64,000 bases of DNA from Pilaira anomala (Eukaryota > Mucoromycota > Mucoromycetes > Mucorales > Mucoraceae): NCBI GenBank assembly GCA_025716855.1, contig JAIXMQ010000008.1, positions 496,001 to 560,000 of the forward strand, read 5' to 3'. Within the stretch, counting starts at the first letter, position 1. Each line of letters opens with the position of its first letter. The notes beneath the pieces are model-generated. The model did no database searches and had not been told where the DNA came from. It saw only the letters and a list, made by a program, of their open reading frames with translations. Position numbers and translations under genes: made by a program. This document shows, in pieces, positions 1 to 10,500 of the stretch.

Positions 1-1090
1 TAGTAGTCAATTATATTTCCTTTTCAGCTATTATATCTCACTTATAGTCATACATACCATATCCTATAAACCCATAAACAACAGAGGGCTATGTACCTAT
101 TCTTTTTGTAATTAAAACAATTTAACATCTGTTGTATGTAGCTCTAAAGTAGACACCTTAAACAAATAAGTTTCTGCAGTAAAATTCGGGCATTTTACTT
201 CAAATACCTACTAGGAAATCAAAAACTGTAAAGCCAACTTTTGCACTGAATTTGATATCAGGCGTTAAAGTATTATCCTCAATTAAATACGTGGGTCTGG
301 TAATTGACATAAACGGGATGAGTTAACATAATAATAAGCTTACCATATCCAATGCTGCAATATATATATACCCAGATTGGTACTTCTCCAAAATATTACC
401 AAACATTAATTTACTTATATAAGACTATTATAAAAACTTACAAATGTATTGTTGGATATAGCTGTTGATGATTCAGACAGATCATCAGGGAAGAAAGACT
501 CATTCTCCAAATAAAATCTTGAAAAAAGATTTGACAGAAGAGCACCAATAGAACAAATTTCTATGTTCTTGACGATGTCTTATATATAGATAAACATCTC
601 CCCATATGACCGAGAAAAACAGTCCTCTTGGATCTCGCGATAAGGTCTGCTTTTTACCTAGCTATGCTATACTCTGCCGTAGAGTGAAACGACTCTTGTA
701 ATGCAATTTGCTGACCTGCTTTCGATTGTTAATATTGAAAATCAAGGATTTACTGAGTGAACCTAACAAAAAAAAAAAAAAATCAGTTACAATAGGTAGA
801 GCTATATCATCATCTTCTAAAAAGTTACATATATTTTAAACTGATTAGGTCCACCACTCATGTGAATCGTAAGATATCCTTCTTGGACACCTTCACAAAC
901 ATCAACAGGGACCATAAAAGGTACAGCTAAACCAAAAAGACGATTAGGATAAGCTATAGCAGCACTTCTATTTTCATTAATAAAGAAAGCCTTAAATAAA
1001 CAACCATATAATCATATCAACTAAATAATCAAATCACGAAGATATTTTTTTCCAGGAGTACGATCAATACCTAAGTACATTTCATATAGT
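1..1090 (-). pseudogene. Unrecognised multi-exon gene remnant or poorly resolved gene
   Basis: I do not recognise this. Several minus-strand segments read as protein-like. About 990-840 encodes AFFINENRSAAIAYPNRLFG followed by a Pro/Val-rich stretch ending SGGPNQ. About 520-450 encodes FFPDDLSESSTAISNNTF ahead of a good GTAAGT donor. About 410-350 encodes SYISKLMFGNILEKYQSG and ends at a GTAAGC donor. About 300-225 encodes RPTYLIEDNTLTPDIKF and onward. Splice-like sites lie between some of them, but I could not join all segments in one frame: the step from the 350 segment to the 300 segment is out of phase, and the 840-530 stretch contains stops. It may be a decayed gene, or a real gene whose small exons I cannot place. 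No start codon or function can be assigned. Confidence 0.35.
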
Positions 1091-1255
1091 TATCATAAAC
1101 CACTTGATTCGCCGATTCCTTACACAAAAAAAAAAAGAAGTCCGCTTCTACTACCGTTAACAAAAGACAAAATTGTCTTCTTCAACTTGATGAATAACAT
1201 TGAGAAAAAATAATCTAGGTAACAAAAACATTACGAAATAATAAACCAAGTAGCA

Positions 1256-1281
1256 AAAAAAAAAAAAAAAAAAAAAAAAAC
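1256..1281 (+). repeat. Poly-A homopolymer
   Basis: An uninterrupted run of 26 adenines lies just upstream of the 18-bp minisatellite. Runs of 10-50 A or T occur throughout the spacers and introns of this window; this one is notable because it separates a possible coding repeat from upstream sequence in a different frame. Confidence 0.9.
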
Positions 1282-1315
1282 CAGACCTCAACAAAAAACC
1301 AGACAATAATAATAT

Positions 1316-1382
1316 ACCAGGCAACAGTAATAAACTAGGTGACAACAATAAACTTAGTAACAGCAATAAACCAGGTAACAAC
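1316..1382 (+). repeat. 18-bp minisatellite encoding NK-x-G-x-N hexapeptides
   Basis: Three to four imperfect 18-bp units of the form (c)caggtaacaacaataaa are arranged in tandem. On the plus strand they read open as PGNSNK-LGDNNK-LSNSNK-PGNNNT. The last unit contains a GTAAC donor-like site (CCAG|GTAAC) that would splice in frame to a T-tract/TAG acceptor at about 1601, joining the repeat to the gene starting at 1617. No ATG is visible in this frame upstream, and a TAG precedes the A26 run, so coding status is unresolved. Confidence 0.6.
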
Positions 1383-1616
1383 AACACGGTATACACAAAG
1401 AAAACTCTTCCTGATACTGATATAAATTTACATTTAAAAGGAACTGAAACAACAATACGATAAAAAAAAACATTCTTTTTTTTTTTTTTTTTACTTTAAC
1501 AAAACAAAAACGAACAAACTTGAAATAGTTAGTTAAAATATATAACAAACACGGTATAGAATAAAAACTTAACCTTTTAAAATTACTTTTTTTTTTTTTT
1601 AGACACTTTTCCAGAT

Positions 1617-2270
1617 ATGTCATCAGTTGAAGAAATAGAAAACATGTACCAGGCACTTCACAAGAAAATGATCGATGAAGTTGGTAGCCGAAAAGCTATT
1701 AAGGGAGCGAAAAATTGGTATGAAAAAACTTTCAACACGGATGCTGGAATTGCCTCAAATCGAAGAAATCAAAAATTCCAAAAAAATTACAAAGTAGCAG
1801 ATTTCAGGCCTTTACTCGAGAAAGTAAAAAATGCCCCTAATCGACTTCCAGAGTATATGGAGGAGGAAGATGATATGACCAACTTGATCAATCTTAGCAG
1901 AATTGCGACTGATCGAGCCAACCTGGAAACAATTATAAAATCATCTTTATTTGGTCTCTACTCTCTCTGCCATGATATCTCTGAAAGGTATGACAGTAAT
2001 ACGGTCGTACAAACTCTTAGTGAAGCATTCAATTGGTCCAATCCAAAGAGTTACAGATTCCTGAAGCGGTGCAGACGACTTGGACAACTTTCCGAAATAG
2101 TTGGGGATGGGTTTATCTTGTTTGGCTTTTTCTTTACTGAAACTGATCTTGAAAACGTTAAAAATGAAATCTGGGATAACTTTTTGAATTACTTGAAAGG
2201 AAACAAACAGGTGACCGCTTATTTGAAGAAGGTTAATTTAAATATAATTTACATTAATTCCAATCAATGA
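1617..2270 (+). CDS. Hypothetical protein, 217 aa
   Basis: Uninterrupted ORF of 217 residues with an ordinary start (ATG after a T-rich leader) and TGA stop. The sequence is charged and predicted mainly helical, with an acidic EEEDDMTN patch near residue 81. I see no signal peptide. A hydrophobic stretch near residues 164-172 (GFILFGFFF) is too short for a confident membrane helix. I recognise no domain. The leader ends in a T-tract followed by TAG, which looks like a 3' splice site, so the true 5' end may lie upstream in the minisatellite exon. Amino-acid composition and codon use resemble the other genes here, so I think it is real. Confidence 0.6.
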   Translation: MSSVEEIENMYQALHKKMIDEVGSRKAIKGAKNWYEKTFNTDAGIASNRRNQKFQKNYKVADFRPLLEKVKNAPNRLPEYMEEEDDMTNLINLSRIATDRANLETIIKSSLFGLYSLCHDISERYDSNTVVQTLSEAFNWSNPKSYRFLKRCRRLGQLSEIVGDGFILFGFFFTETDLENVKNEIWDNFLNYLKGNKQVTAYLKKVNLNIIYINSNQ

Positions 2271-2800
2271 AAAGTCTTTTTTACTAAATAAACAATATCC
2301 TACACATCAAGTAATTTCCCTCATATATTTAAAGCTAGTTACAAAATAATTGCTAAAAAAAAAAAAACTATTTAAATAACACAATAATAATATCAAAAAA
2401 TCTAATTCAATAGCGTCTAACAATAGAATTATTCTTTTTACTAAAATAGTTTCTAATCATCCAAAATTAATAGCCTTAAAAAATGCAACATGAATAAAAA
2501 AAAAATACAAGAAACATTTTTTGTGCCGTATGTCAAAGTTGTGGTAACCATTCCCGGAGTGATATACTCAACCAATTTCTTTCAAACTAGTCTCATTAGT
2601 TACACTAGGAATCGGACACCATTTTTATAATAGTGCCCTCTTTGATAATCCAATTGTGAGAGCTTTTAAGAAGATATGTTAGCCTCACTCAAAAGATGTT
2701 AGTTAATGATTTTTTTTCTAATAATTTTTATTTATTTATAGTAATAAAATACAAATAAGGTGTATAAAAGATAAAAAAAAAAAAAAAAAGAAATACATGC
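2271..2800. other. Intergenic spacer without recognised gene
   Basis: AT-rich spacer between the convergent ends of the 217-aa hypothetical gene and the MFS gene. It has several A/T homopolymers and no ORF or RNA that I can support. It probably holds both 3' untranslated regions. Confidence 0.6.
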
Positions 2801-4968
2801 TCAAGTAGCTAATCCAGCTTTCCTTCTCAAATGAACACCTTTGAATTTGATATAAACCAAAAGAGACATACCAATTATGTTAAGTGAAGCCAAGAGAATC
2901 GAGACATACCCGATAGATAATTTAGAGTCCATGATGGGTGATACTAAACTCAAGATAGCTGCCATAGTCATTCGACATAGATTACAAGCAGCTGTAACAG
3001 AAGCACCTTTACCTGGTACTGAGTCTACTGCGTACGCTGATCCAGCTGTATAAACTAAAAAAAAAAAAAAATCCTTTTTTTTTAAAAAAAAACATTTCTT
3101 TTATATTATGTATAATCACATTTTGTTTTACCTTGACTCATGCCAAAGCATAAAATACTAAATCCAATAATTGCAGGCCAAACAGAAAAATTTGCCATGA
3201 TACTCCAACCAAATAATAAAACACCCAATGGAACAAAAAGAAACCCACCCGGCCTTTTTTTTAAAAAAATAAAAAAAATAAGATTTTTACGGTGATTTGT
3301 GTTAGAAAATGTATGTACATGTGATTTACCATGTATTTAATGTAAGTCTGTCTTCTGGTTTTGATATACCACCACGCTTATTATTTGAGCGTATAAGCAA
3401 GTAATCTGATAATTTGCCAGAAACAATAGAACCAAGTACATTACCAAGACCAGCTCCAATAAAGCTTAAACCTAATATATAAAAAAAAAAAATTGATTTA
3501 TAACAATAAAAAAAAAAAAAAGAGTTCTACATTTTTTTTTTTTTTTTTACCTGTTTGCCAGGATTCAAAACCATAGTGTTCATAATATAGATCAGGTATC
3601 AACGTTTCTAAAGTAAACATAGCTCCAAAACAAAAACCGATTTCGATTGCTACCAAAAGGACAAATAAATACTTTAACAGGAATAAACTTTGTAAAGGGT
3701 TGAATTTCTTTTCAGGTGGTAAGATGGGAGTCAAACAAGTATTTTCAGAAGAACCACCATTCTCTGCTGTAGCGGTATTAAGTGAGATTTCGCTTTGAAG
3801 TGCAACAAAGTCCCATTTACAGTCGAGACGATAGGTTTCGGGAAAGAAGAAAAATAAGAACAAGAATAAGAAGATACCGTAACCTGCACATATCCAGAAA
3901 ACACTTCGCCAACCTGCTGCTGTTGTTACACCGCCTCCAACAATAGGACCTATTTTTAACTGAAATGAATATTTTACTCTTTTTTTTTTTTTTTGAAAAG
4001 AGAGAAATGTAGATATGCATACCTATAAGTGGACCGAGAAATTGACCGACAAAGAGAAAACTAAAGGCAGAACCTCTTTCAATGATTTGCCAACAATCCG
4101 CAACAGTACCTGCACCTACTGACATAGTGGCTGTGTACATATAACGATGTGATTTTTTTTTTTAGGAAAGCAATTTTTCTATTTATTATCAAAGATATTT
4201 TATTACCTGAAGTACCTATGGATTGAAGACATCGAAACACAACTAACATCCAAATATTATTTGAGAGAGCACATCCAATAGATGCAGCCACAAAAATAAG
4301 TAGAGAAATTAAATATAGAAATCTATAAATATATTAATAAATGTTTAGAAAATTCATTTCTTTTTTTAACATCTTCGCACCTTCGAACATGATAGTAATC
4401 TGAGATAGAAGCCCATAAAATTGGCTAGTTTTACATAAAATAATATCAGTATATAAGAAATATTCTGCAGAGAAAAAACTTTACCCCTAATCCACCAAAT
4501 AAAATGAAGAGTGAGGAAACTAAAGTAAGACCTGTATCTGACGCATTTAATTCATTTCTAATATCGGGAATACCAGGAAACTATATGTAGTTATGTCAAT
4601 TTCACTGTGTCTGTGTATAAAAAATAAAAATAAAAACTTACATAGACAGTGGAACAAAATCCGTTTAAAGAGGAACCAAGCGCTAAACAGGTTAGAATCA
4701 AGCGCTTTTTCCCTTTAGAAAGTAAGCGCGGATCGTCGGTGACAGAAGGTCTAAAAGCCATACGGGTATGTATCCAAGCCCACCAGTATGGATATTTTGG
4801 TTTTCCATGGATACTGCTTTTTCTTTTTAGGTCATCAGAAGAGGAACCTGCATGATCTACAAGTAGGGACTGTGCTAATTGAAGAGAAGAGGAGGAGGTA
4901 CCATCACGATCAATTGGTTCTTCTTTATCCGTGAATGCAAGTTCAATATCTTGTGCTGAATAGTGCAT
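2801..4968 (-). CDS. MFS drug:H+ antiporter (DHA1-type), 9 exons
   Basis: Major facilitator superfamily transporter, plasma-membrane export of drugs or metabolites by proton antiport. My exon joins are 4968-4642, 4580-4485, 4424-4381, 4322-4207, 4130-4023, 3949-3551, 3471-3330, 3253-3132 and 3045-2801, giving 532 aa in one frame. The hydrophilic N-terminus (about 75 residues) precedes the first helix at CLALGSSLNGF. Then follow the family motif around FPGIPDIRNELNAS, a motif-A-like loop SDYYHVRR between helices 2 and 3, GAGTVADCW, and the DHA1-like FVGQFLGPLIGP. A long central loop lies between helices 6 and 7. The substrate cannot be told from sequence. It is divergent from the 255-aa gene at 5199, with which it shares a 230-bp promoter region. 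Confidence 0.88.
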
Positions 4969-5198
4969 AATTAAAAAAAAATAAAAAAAAAAAAATAAGA
5001 CGAAAATTATTTTTCAAGATAAGTTATACTTATATATATATATATATACATTTAATATTAAAAAAGAACTACAAGTTTCAATGAGGTTGAAACTTATATT
5101 TTTTGACCTTGATTTATACATGAATATTTAATTTATTTTAGGAGTAAATTTTTTAAAAACACTTTTTTTTTTTTTTTTTTTTTTTTTTTCTTACAAGT
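4969..5198. promoter_or_regulatory. Shared divergent promoter region
   Basis: 230 bp separate the start codons of the MFS gene (-) and the NFKBIL1-like gene (+). The interval has A-tracts beside the MFS start, a (TA)n run near 5033-5048, and about 27 Ts immediately before the plus-strand start. Such T-tracts commonly exclude nucleosomes in fungi; a promoter role is inferred from position. Confidence 0.5.
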
Positions 5199-5966
5199 AT
5201 GCCAAAACTACGATACAAAGATAAAAAAAAAGAAAAGAAGGAAAAGAAAGAAAAGAAACATAAAAGTCGTGAAAAACCATATAAACCTCCTACACTTTAT
5301 GAAGAAGAATCCGGTTGGGTTCCACCAAGACATGAACAAGATGAATGGCGAGAACATTTATTTGAGGTCATGATGCAAGATGAAGGACAAGATCCTTTTT
5401 ATTCACAGTATAATCATGTGCAACCTACACCTAGTATGACAGACGAAGAATATAGACAGCATATTGTTGAGGGTATGTATAAACGTACTCATGCAGAAGA
5501 AATTGCAGCGGAGGAAAGAAGAAAAGCTCGAAAAGAAAAGAAGAGACAAGAAAGACAAGAAGCAAAAGAGAAATTAGAAAAAGAAGAAGCAGAAAAGATA
5601 CGTCTTTATAATGTATATAATCAATTAGAACAACTAAAAAAGAACGAAAAGAGTCGAGAAGAGTATATAGAGAAATGGAAAGCATTAGAGCAATTAAAGG
5701 TAGTGACGAAAAAGGATATTCCATGGCCTATTGTTGGAAAGGAATTCTCGATGGCTTCAGTCAAATCGTTTTTAGAGACAAAGGATCGAGATGAATTAAG
5801 AAAGAGGATACGTAAAGAACAAACAAGATATCATCCAGATAAATTTATTACAAAGTATATTCAATCGAAATTTAAAGGATCTGATAAGGAAAAAGAAAAG
5901 ATTCTTTTACAAGTGAATGAAATTTCTGGTTGGATGAATGCATTATGGACTGAATTGAATCAATAA
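5199..5966 (+). CDS. NFKBIL1 (I-kappa-B-like)-type protein, 255 aa
   Basis: Single-exon gene. The Lys-rich N-terminus (residues 4-27, KKKEKKEKK type) resembles a nuclear/RNA-binding tail. A long charged coiled-coil region follows at about residues 98-165. The C-terminal part carries the family signature: IPWPIVG near residue 175, then EQTRYHPDKF near 208-217, then a helix ending near NALWTELN. This arrangement is that of the NF-kappa-B-inhibitor-like protein 1 C-terminus; ankyrin repeats of the animal protein are absent. Animal NFKBIL1 is linked to mRNA processing; function in fungi is inferred only. The stop codon lies just 19 bp from the stop of the convergent CIAO1 gene. Confidence 0.75.
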   Translation: MPKLRYKDKKKEKKEKKEKKHKSREKPYKPPTLYEEESGWVPPRHEQDEWREHLFEVMMQDEGQDPFYSQYNHVQPTPSMTDEEYRQHIVEGMYKRTHAEEIAAEERRKARKEKKRQERQEAKEKLEKEEAEKIRLYNVYNQLEQLKKNEKSREEYIEKWKALEQLKVVTKKDIPWPIVGKEFSMASVKSFLETKDRDELRKRIRKEQTRYHPDKFITKYIQSKFKGSDKEKEKILLQVNEISGWMNALWTELNQ

Positions 5967-5985
5967 ATCTTTTTTTATTTTATTT

Positions 5986-7144
5986 TTAATCTAATACAAG
6001 TTTCCAAATACGCACTAATCCATCATCGCCTACAGTTGATAACCAATCTCCATGTTGTTCTGTAGGAAACCAGCTTACACCATTAATATCATATACTCCA
6101 TGAGCATCTTTTGTGGTAGCAATGTTTGTATATGTGGGTGCATTTTCGTCACTGGACGCATCTTTTTCAAAAATACGAATACTATTATCGCCACTGACAC
6201 TTGCAATATATCCATTCACTTTAGACCATGAAACAGAGTAAATACATCGATCATGGTAACCTGAAAGTGTACAAATTGTCTTCCATGTTGCTTCTCCATT
6301 GTGTGTCAATACGCCTTGTTCGTTGTCTGGTTTATACATTTTCCAAATACGTAAAGTCTGATCATCGGATGCAGAGACTACAGAAAAACGAATAAATAAA
6401 TAAATGGATACTAAGCATATAATATATGTATTTTACCAATTTGATCGCCCTCTTTATTAAAATCCAATGACCAAACAGTAGAAGTATGTCCTTCTAAAGT
6501 ATCAGCACAATACCAATCATCTTCATCCTCTTTCCAAATCTTGATTGTATCATCATAACTAGCAGAAGCCAATACTTCCAACTTGGGATGCCACGCCACC
6601 ATCTTGACATCTTGTGTATGTTCCTGCAAGACACTTAAACATTCAAAATCATTATCAGATTCAACTTCCCAAATCCAAACACTTTTGTCTCTTGAACAAG
6701 TAGCTAATAATGCACCTGTACATGACCAACTAACTGATTTAATTTCGTTTTCATGCCCTTCTAAAGTAGCTACACATTCCCATTCGTTATCGCGTGGGTC
6801 GTTTTCCCAAATACCGGTGGTTGCGTCAAAACTAGCTGTAGCAAGTTCATTTCCTGTAGGTGACCAGTCTACACTACGAATTGTACGTTTATGTGCTCCT
6901 TCTAAAGTCTCGACACAGATCCAGTCAGAAAAATTGTCATGAGAAGCAGGTGTCCAAAGACGTACTGTCTTATCGCCTGAACAAGTTGCTAAAAGTGTCT
7001 TTGTTGGGTGCCAAGCTGCTTGCCAAACACGATCCTGGTGACCTTTTTTTTTTTTATACAGAAGAGTTTTAGAAAAAATAGTTTATTTTGCTCTCATTTT
7101 TATTTATTACCTTCAAGTGTTGCAATGAGTTCTAGATGTGGCAT
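5986..7144 (-). CDS. CIA1: CIAO1/Cia1 cytosolic Fe-S assembly WD40 protein
   Basis: Component of the cytosolic iron-sulfur protein assembly targeting complex, handing Fe-S clusters to cytosolic and nuclear apoproteins. Exons 7144-7111, 7042-6437 and 6377-5986 join to 343 aa, the usual length for CIAO1 and Cia1. Seven WD40 blades are visible, each with GH...WSPTG...LAT.S.D...IW patterns. Diagnostic CIAO1 blocks include GAHKRTIRSVDWSP, GHENEIKSVSWS, EHTQDVKMVAWHP, SGDNSIRIFE and the ending DGLVRIWKL. The short first exon encodes MPHLELIATLE. The gene converges on the NFKBIL1-like gene with overlapping 3' UTRs expected. Confidence 0.93.
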
Positions 7145-7650
7145 AATTAGTAATAAGAAAACAAAAGTGTATATTTTTAGAGGGAGATATTTGAATTTAA
7201 TTTTGGGTAAAGTTATTTCAAGATGAGACAGAAATAATAAGCCACATATCCATATCCCGCCAAAAAAAAAGGTGAGATTAACAAAGGAGAAAAAAAGGGA
7301 GAGGGGGGGAGGAGGAGGAGTGATTTATTGACAAAAGAAATTATTAGTTAAGTGAGTAAGTGAGTGAGTGAGTGAGTTATTTGGGGGAGAAAAATATAAT
7401 TATTCAATTCACGGTTATTTCTCACACGGCCTCCTTACTTGTCTGTTTATGTATATAAACGCATTCTCCTTCAATTTAAGGGGGTCCCTCAAAAGCTTTA
7501 AAAAGAAAAATATTATACGCATACCCTTTTTTTTTTTTCCCTCTCTTTTTTTTTTTTTTTTTTTTTTTTTTTGTTTTTTTAATTTATATATTTACACTTA
7601 ATAAAAAAAAACATATACATATATATATATCTAAAAAAATAGGTCAATAT
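7145..7650. promoter_or_regulatory. Divergent promoter spacer between CIA1 and the FAR1-domain gene
   Basis: 506 bp with no gene. It holds G/A-rich sequence (7270-7320), a short GTGA tetranucleotide repeat at about 7350-7378, a T-tract of about 22 nt near 7550-7572 and a TA run near 7617-7630 just before the plus-strand start. A promoter role follows from position only. Confidence 0.5.
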
Positions 7651-9199
7651 ATGACTGTTGCTATAGAAGAACATGTTTCCAATAGTTATGATACTGTAAC
7701 GTATTTTAAATATAGAATATTATTTGTTTATGTATATAAACTTATTATATAATAATATATATAGATGGAGCCATTATACGAACGATTATTACAAGTTAAG
7801 TTTAATTCGAGTACAGAAGCAATTGACTATTGTCGTGAGACATGTTTAGAATATGGATTTAATGTTAAAAGCGAAACAGGAGCCAACAGAGTAAGGAATA
7901 TAATAGAAAGCACAAAATTAAACTTTTTATGAGTAACAAATAAAGTTATTTTATTAGAACATTTACATTTATTGTTCACGTGAGGAGAATGTTGCTAGAC
8001 AACAAACACCACCACTTTTAAGAAAAAGATCATTAAAGAATGAGTGTAAATGGAGGATAGTATTAAATGAGAACGAATTTGGTATTTGGACATTTCGTAA
8101 ATCATTAAATCCAAATGCATCAGAACATAATCATAATATAATAACGGAAATTTGGCCTTCACAAGTAATGGAAAAGATTCAATTATTAGCGCGTCAAAAT
8201 CAATCAACAGAAGAAGAAATTCGTGATTGTATCAAATTAGAATTTCCAGATATCACCTGGAACGACCGTCGATTTCAGAATGCTTTAACAACAGAACGTT
8301 CAAAAATACAACAAAAGTCAATTACTGAAAGGGTTCAAAAGTTAATTATGGCCTCTACAAAATTATGTTCTGTTGTTGCTGCAAATGAAGATTGGGCTTC
8401 CTGCGTTGAAACTGATTTAACTAAAATGCTGGAAAATTATAGACAAATGACTCGTGTATCTACTCAATCTTTACATTCTATGGTCGATTTGGATTTAGAT
8501 AAAATTCATTCAGAAATTGATAACAAAAGAAGAATTTCAAAGGATTCTACGGTTTTAGGTAAAAAGAGGGCAGCGTCAAATACTCAACATGATACTCTAC
8601 ATATGTTAGTACCGAGTTGTACTTTATTCATACGATCTCAACCGCTTCGTTCTCTTTCTGAACCCTCTCAGAATAGACCTCATCCATTAAATACTGTATT
8701 CGCATTAGGTTCACCTGCTTCAAGTAGTAGTAGTACTAGTATTCAACAGAGAATTGATTATGCTTATACGAATCGTGATGTACTTCAGTCGCCTCCTATA
8801 CCGGATCATGCGCCTATGGTCATGCCTCCATATAATAATTCTTACCCACAAGCAGCAGCAGCGGCAGCGGCAGCGGCACAGGCATCTACTAGTTCTAATA
8901 CGTCTTTTAATACTACACCTTTTAATACAAATTCAACAGATTTTACATTTGATCCACAAGCACAACAACATCATCGATCTAATTTTAATCATTCATTGGG
9001 ATATTATGCTGGACGCGAGCAATTACATCAAAGAATGATGTTGCAAGAATATGAACAAAGACATTTGCAGCAGCCTACGTTACCTATTATACGATCAACG
9101 CATATGGTTCAACAACAACAGCAACAGCAACAACAGCAACAGCAACAACAGCAACAACAACAACAGCAACAACAGCAACAACAACAAAATTGGTCTTGA
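7651..9199 (+). CDS. FAR1-type DNA-binding protein with polyA and polyQ tracts
   Basis: Probable nuclear DNA-binding regulator. Exons 7651-7695, 7765-7890 and 7958-9199 join to 470 aa. The N-terminal FAR1-like zinc-binding domain (about residues 17-115, related to MULE-type transposases) runs through FNSSTEAIDYCRETCLEYGF, IYIYCSREE, KNECKWRI and the closing HNH (SEHNHNI). Candidate zinc ligands are those Cys and His residues. A helical segment follows (WPSQVMEKIQLLARQ..., residues about 118-165), also typical of MULE-derived proteins. The C-terminal half is low complexity: Ser runs, about ten Ala (with QA repeats), and 26 consecutive Gln before the final NWS. No DDE catalytic domain is present, suggesting a domesticated factor. 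Targets are unknown. Confidence 0.75.
9110..9187 (+). repeat. CAA/CAG trinucleotide repeat (26 Gln codons)
   Basis: Mixed CAA/CAG run of 26 codons at the 3' end of the FAR1-domain gene. Such tracts vary in length among strains and often serve as activation or condensate-forming regions; here the position is immediately before the stop codon. Confidence 0.95.
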
Positions 9200-9472
9200 A
9201 TTTAATCTTTCTTCACTCTTTTTCTCTATCTTTCTCTCTTTCACTTTTATTAATATTATTATCATCTTAGCCCCCCTACTCCCCCCCCCCTTTTTTTTTT
9301 CTCTCTCTTTCTCTCTTTCTTTCCCTCAATTTATGTATAGTTTAATCTACTAATTTTTTTTTTCTTTTTTTGAAAAAAAATAAAAATAAAAAAAAAAAAT
9401 CATTTTTACAACTATGTTTTTTTGTTTGTTTTTTTTTTTGCCTTGTTTATACAAAAAAGTGTAAATGAAATC

Positions 9473-10291
9473 TCACATGATAGTACTTGAACGATGATTG
9501 TCGTCACATTTATCAATTTCCAACCGAATGTATCTACATAAATCAGCAGCAGGGCCCATAACTTTTACATTAAGCCAATGATCTAATAAATGCAACAATA
9601 GTTTCTTCTTAAAAGTAGGATGATTTGATAATAGTTCCAAAGTACGTTGAACAGCACAATCCAAGTGACTATCTGTTAATATTTTAGCACCAAATGCAGC
9701 ACCCATTAAATCAAATAAAGCAGATAACCGATAGAATGTAATGGTTGTACATGAACTGGCTAATATTTTATACCCTGTATATTCTAAAAAAGCCTTGATA
9801 TTATCTGCTAATGTGTATGTAATTTCACGACAATAAGATGGAAAAGAGGTATCTAATTGACAGAGTAATTTGACAAGTGGTGAAGTCAATCGATCTTCTT
9901 GTTGACATGAGTTACTATGACGAATAGCTGAAATAAAGACTGCATGATGAAATATAATATCAACGGTGGTTCGAATTCGGTTACGTATATCTATATCCTC
10001 TATCAAGACGTACTTGTGTTTGTATGAACGTATACCTTGGATGATTTTATCATAATCTTTTGGTTGTTGGTCTATTAAACTGATCAAGGCTGCACGACAT
10101 TGAATCTTCATTTGATCTTTCGGTCGGGTCTCTATTTTCCAAATAGTGCCAATCACTGTAGAGGAAAAATAGCGTAGTTCGGAACTGGTTTGGAATAGTT
10201 GCCATAAGTCTGCCAAGTCTAGAAAGTTTTCTAAAAGGTATAGTATTAACTCATTAGGTAGATGAAATAAACCACTCTTGGTTGTTGTCAT
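9473..10291 (-). CDS. F-box-like protein, 272 aa
   Basis: Single-exon gene. I take the first true ATG at 10291 (MTTTKSG); the open frame extends a few codons further but only to a TTG. Residues about 7-45 (FHLPNELILYLLENFLDLAD, then LWQLFQTSSELRYFS) match the F-box pattern LP.E....L.....D, which binds Skp1 in SCF ubiquitin ligases. The remaining 225 residues are helical with no WD40 or LRR that I can recognise, so the substrate-binding part is unassigned. It lies convergent to the FAR1-domain gene. Confidence 0.6.
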   Translation of the reverse strand: MTTTKSGLFHLPNELILYLLENFLDLADLWQLFQTSSELRYFSSTVIGTIWKIETRPKDQMKIQCRAALISLIDQQPKDYDKIIQGIRSYKHKYVLIEDIDIRNRIRTTVDIIFHHAVFISAIRHSNSCQQEDRLTSPLVKLLCQLDTSFPSYCREITYTLADNIKAFLEYTGYKILASSCTTITFYRLSALFDLMGAAFGAKILTDSHLDCAVQRTLELLSNHPTFKKKLLLHLLDHWLNVKVMGPAADLCRYIRLEIDKCDDNHRSSTIM

Positions 10292-10500
10292 AGTAACTGT
10301 ATATGTTAATAACAAAAAAGAAAAAAAGAGAGAGAGAGAAAAAAAAAAAAAAAAGAAAAAAAAAAAGAGGCTTTCTCTCTCTTTCTCTTTCTCTCCTGGG
10401 AAAAAAAAAAAAAAAAAAAAAAGTTATATAAAAGGAGGGGTCAAAAAAGGAGCGAATAAAAGGGGCAAAAAAATATATATAAAAAAAAAAAGAAAGTTTA

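Noticed and set aside
1157..1656. Minus-strand Leu/Phe-rich ORFs
   Set aside because: They are translations of poly-A/T and of the minisatellite on the opposite strand; composition is homopolymeric.
9051..9353. Asn/Ser-rich plus-strand ORF
   Set aside because: Out-of-frame reading of the polyQ tract of the FAR1-domain gene and its 3' UTR.
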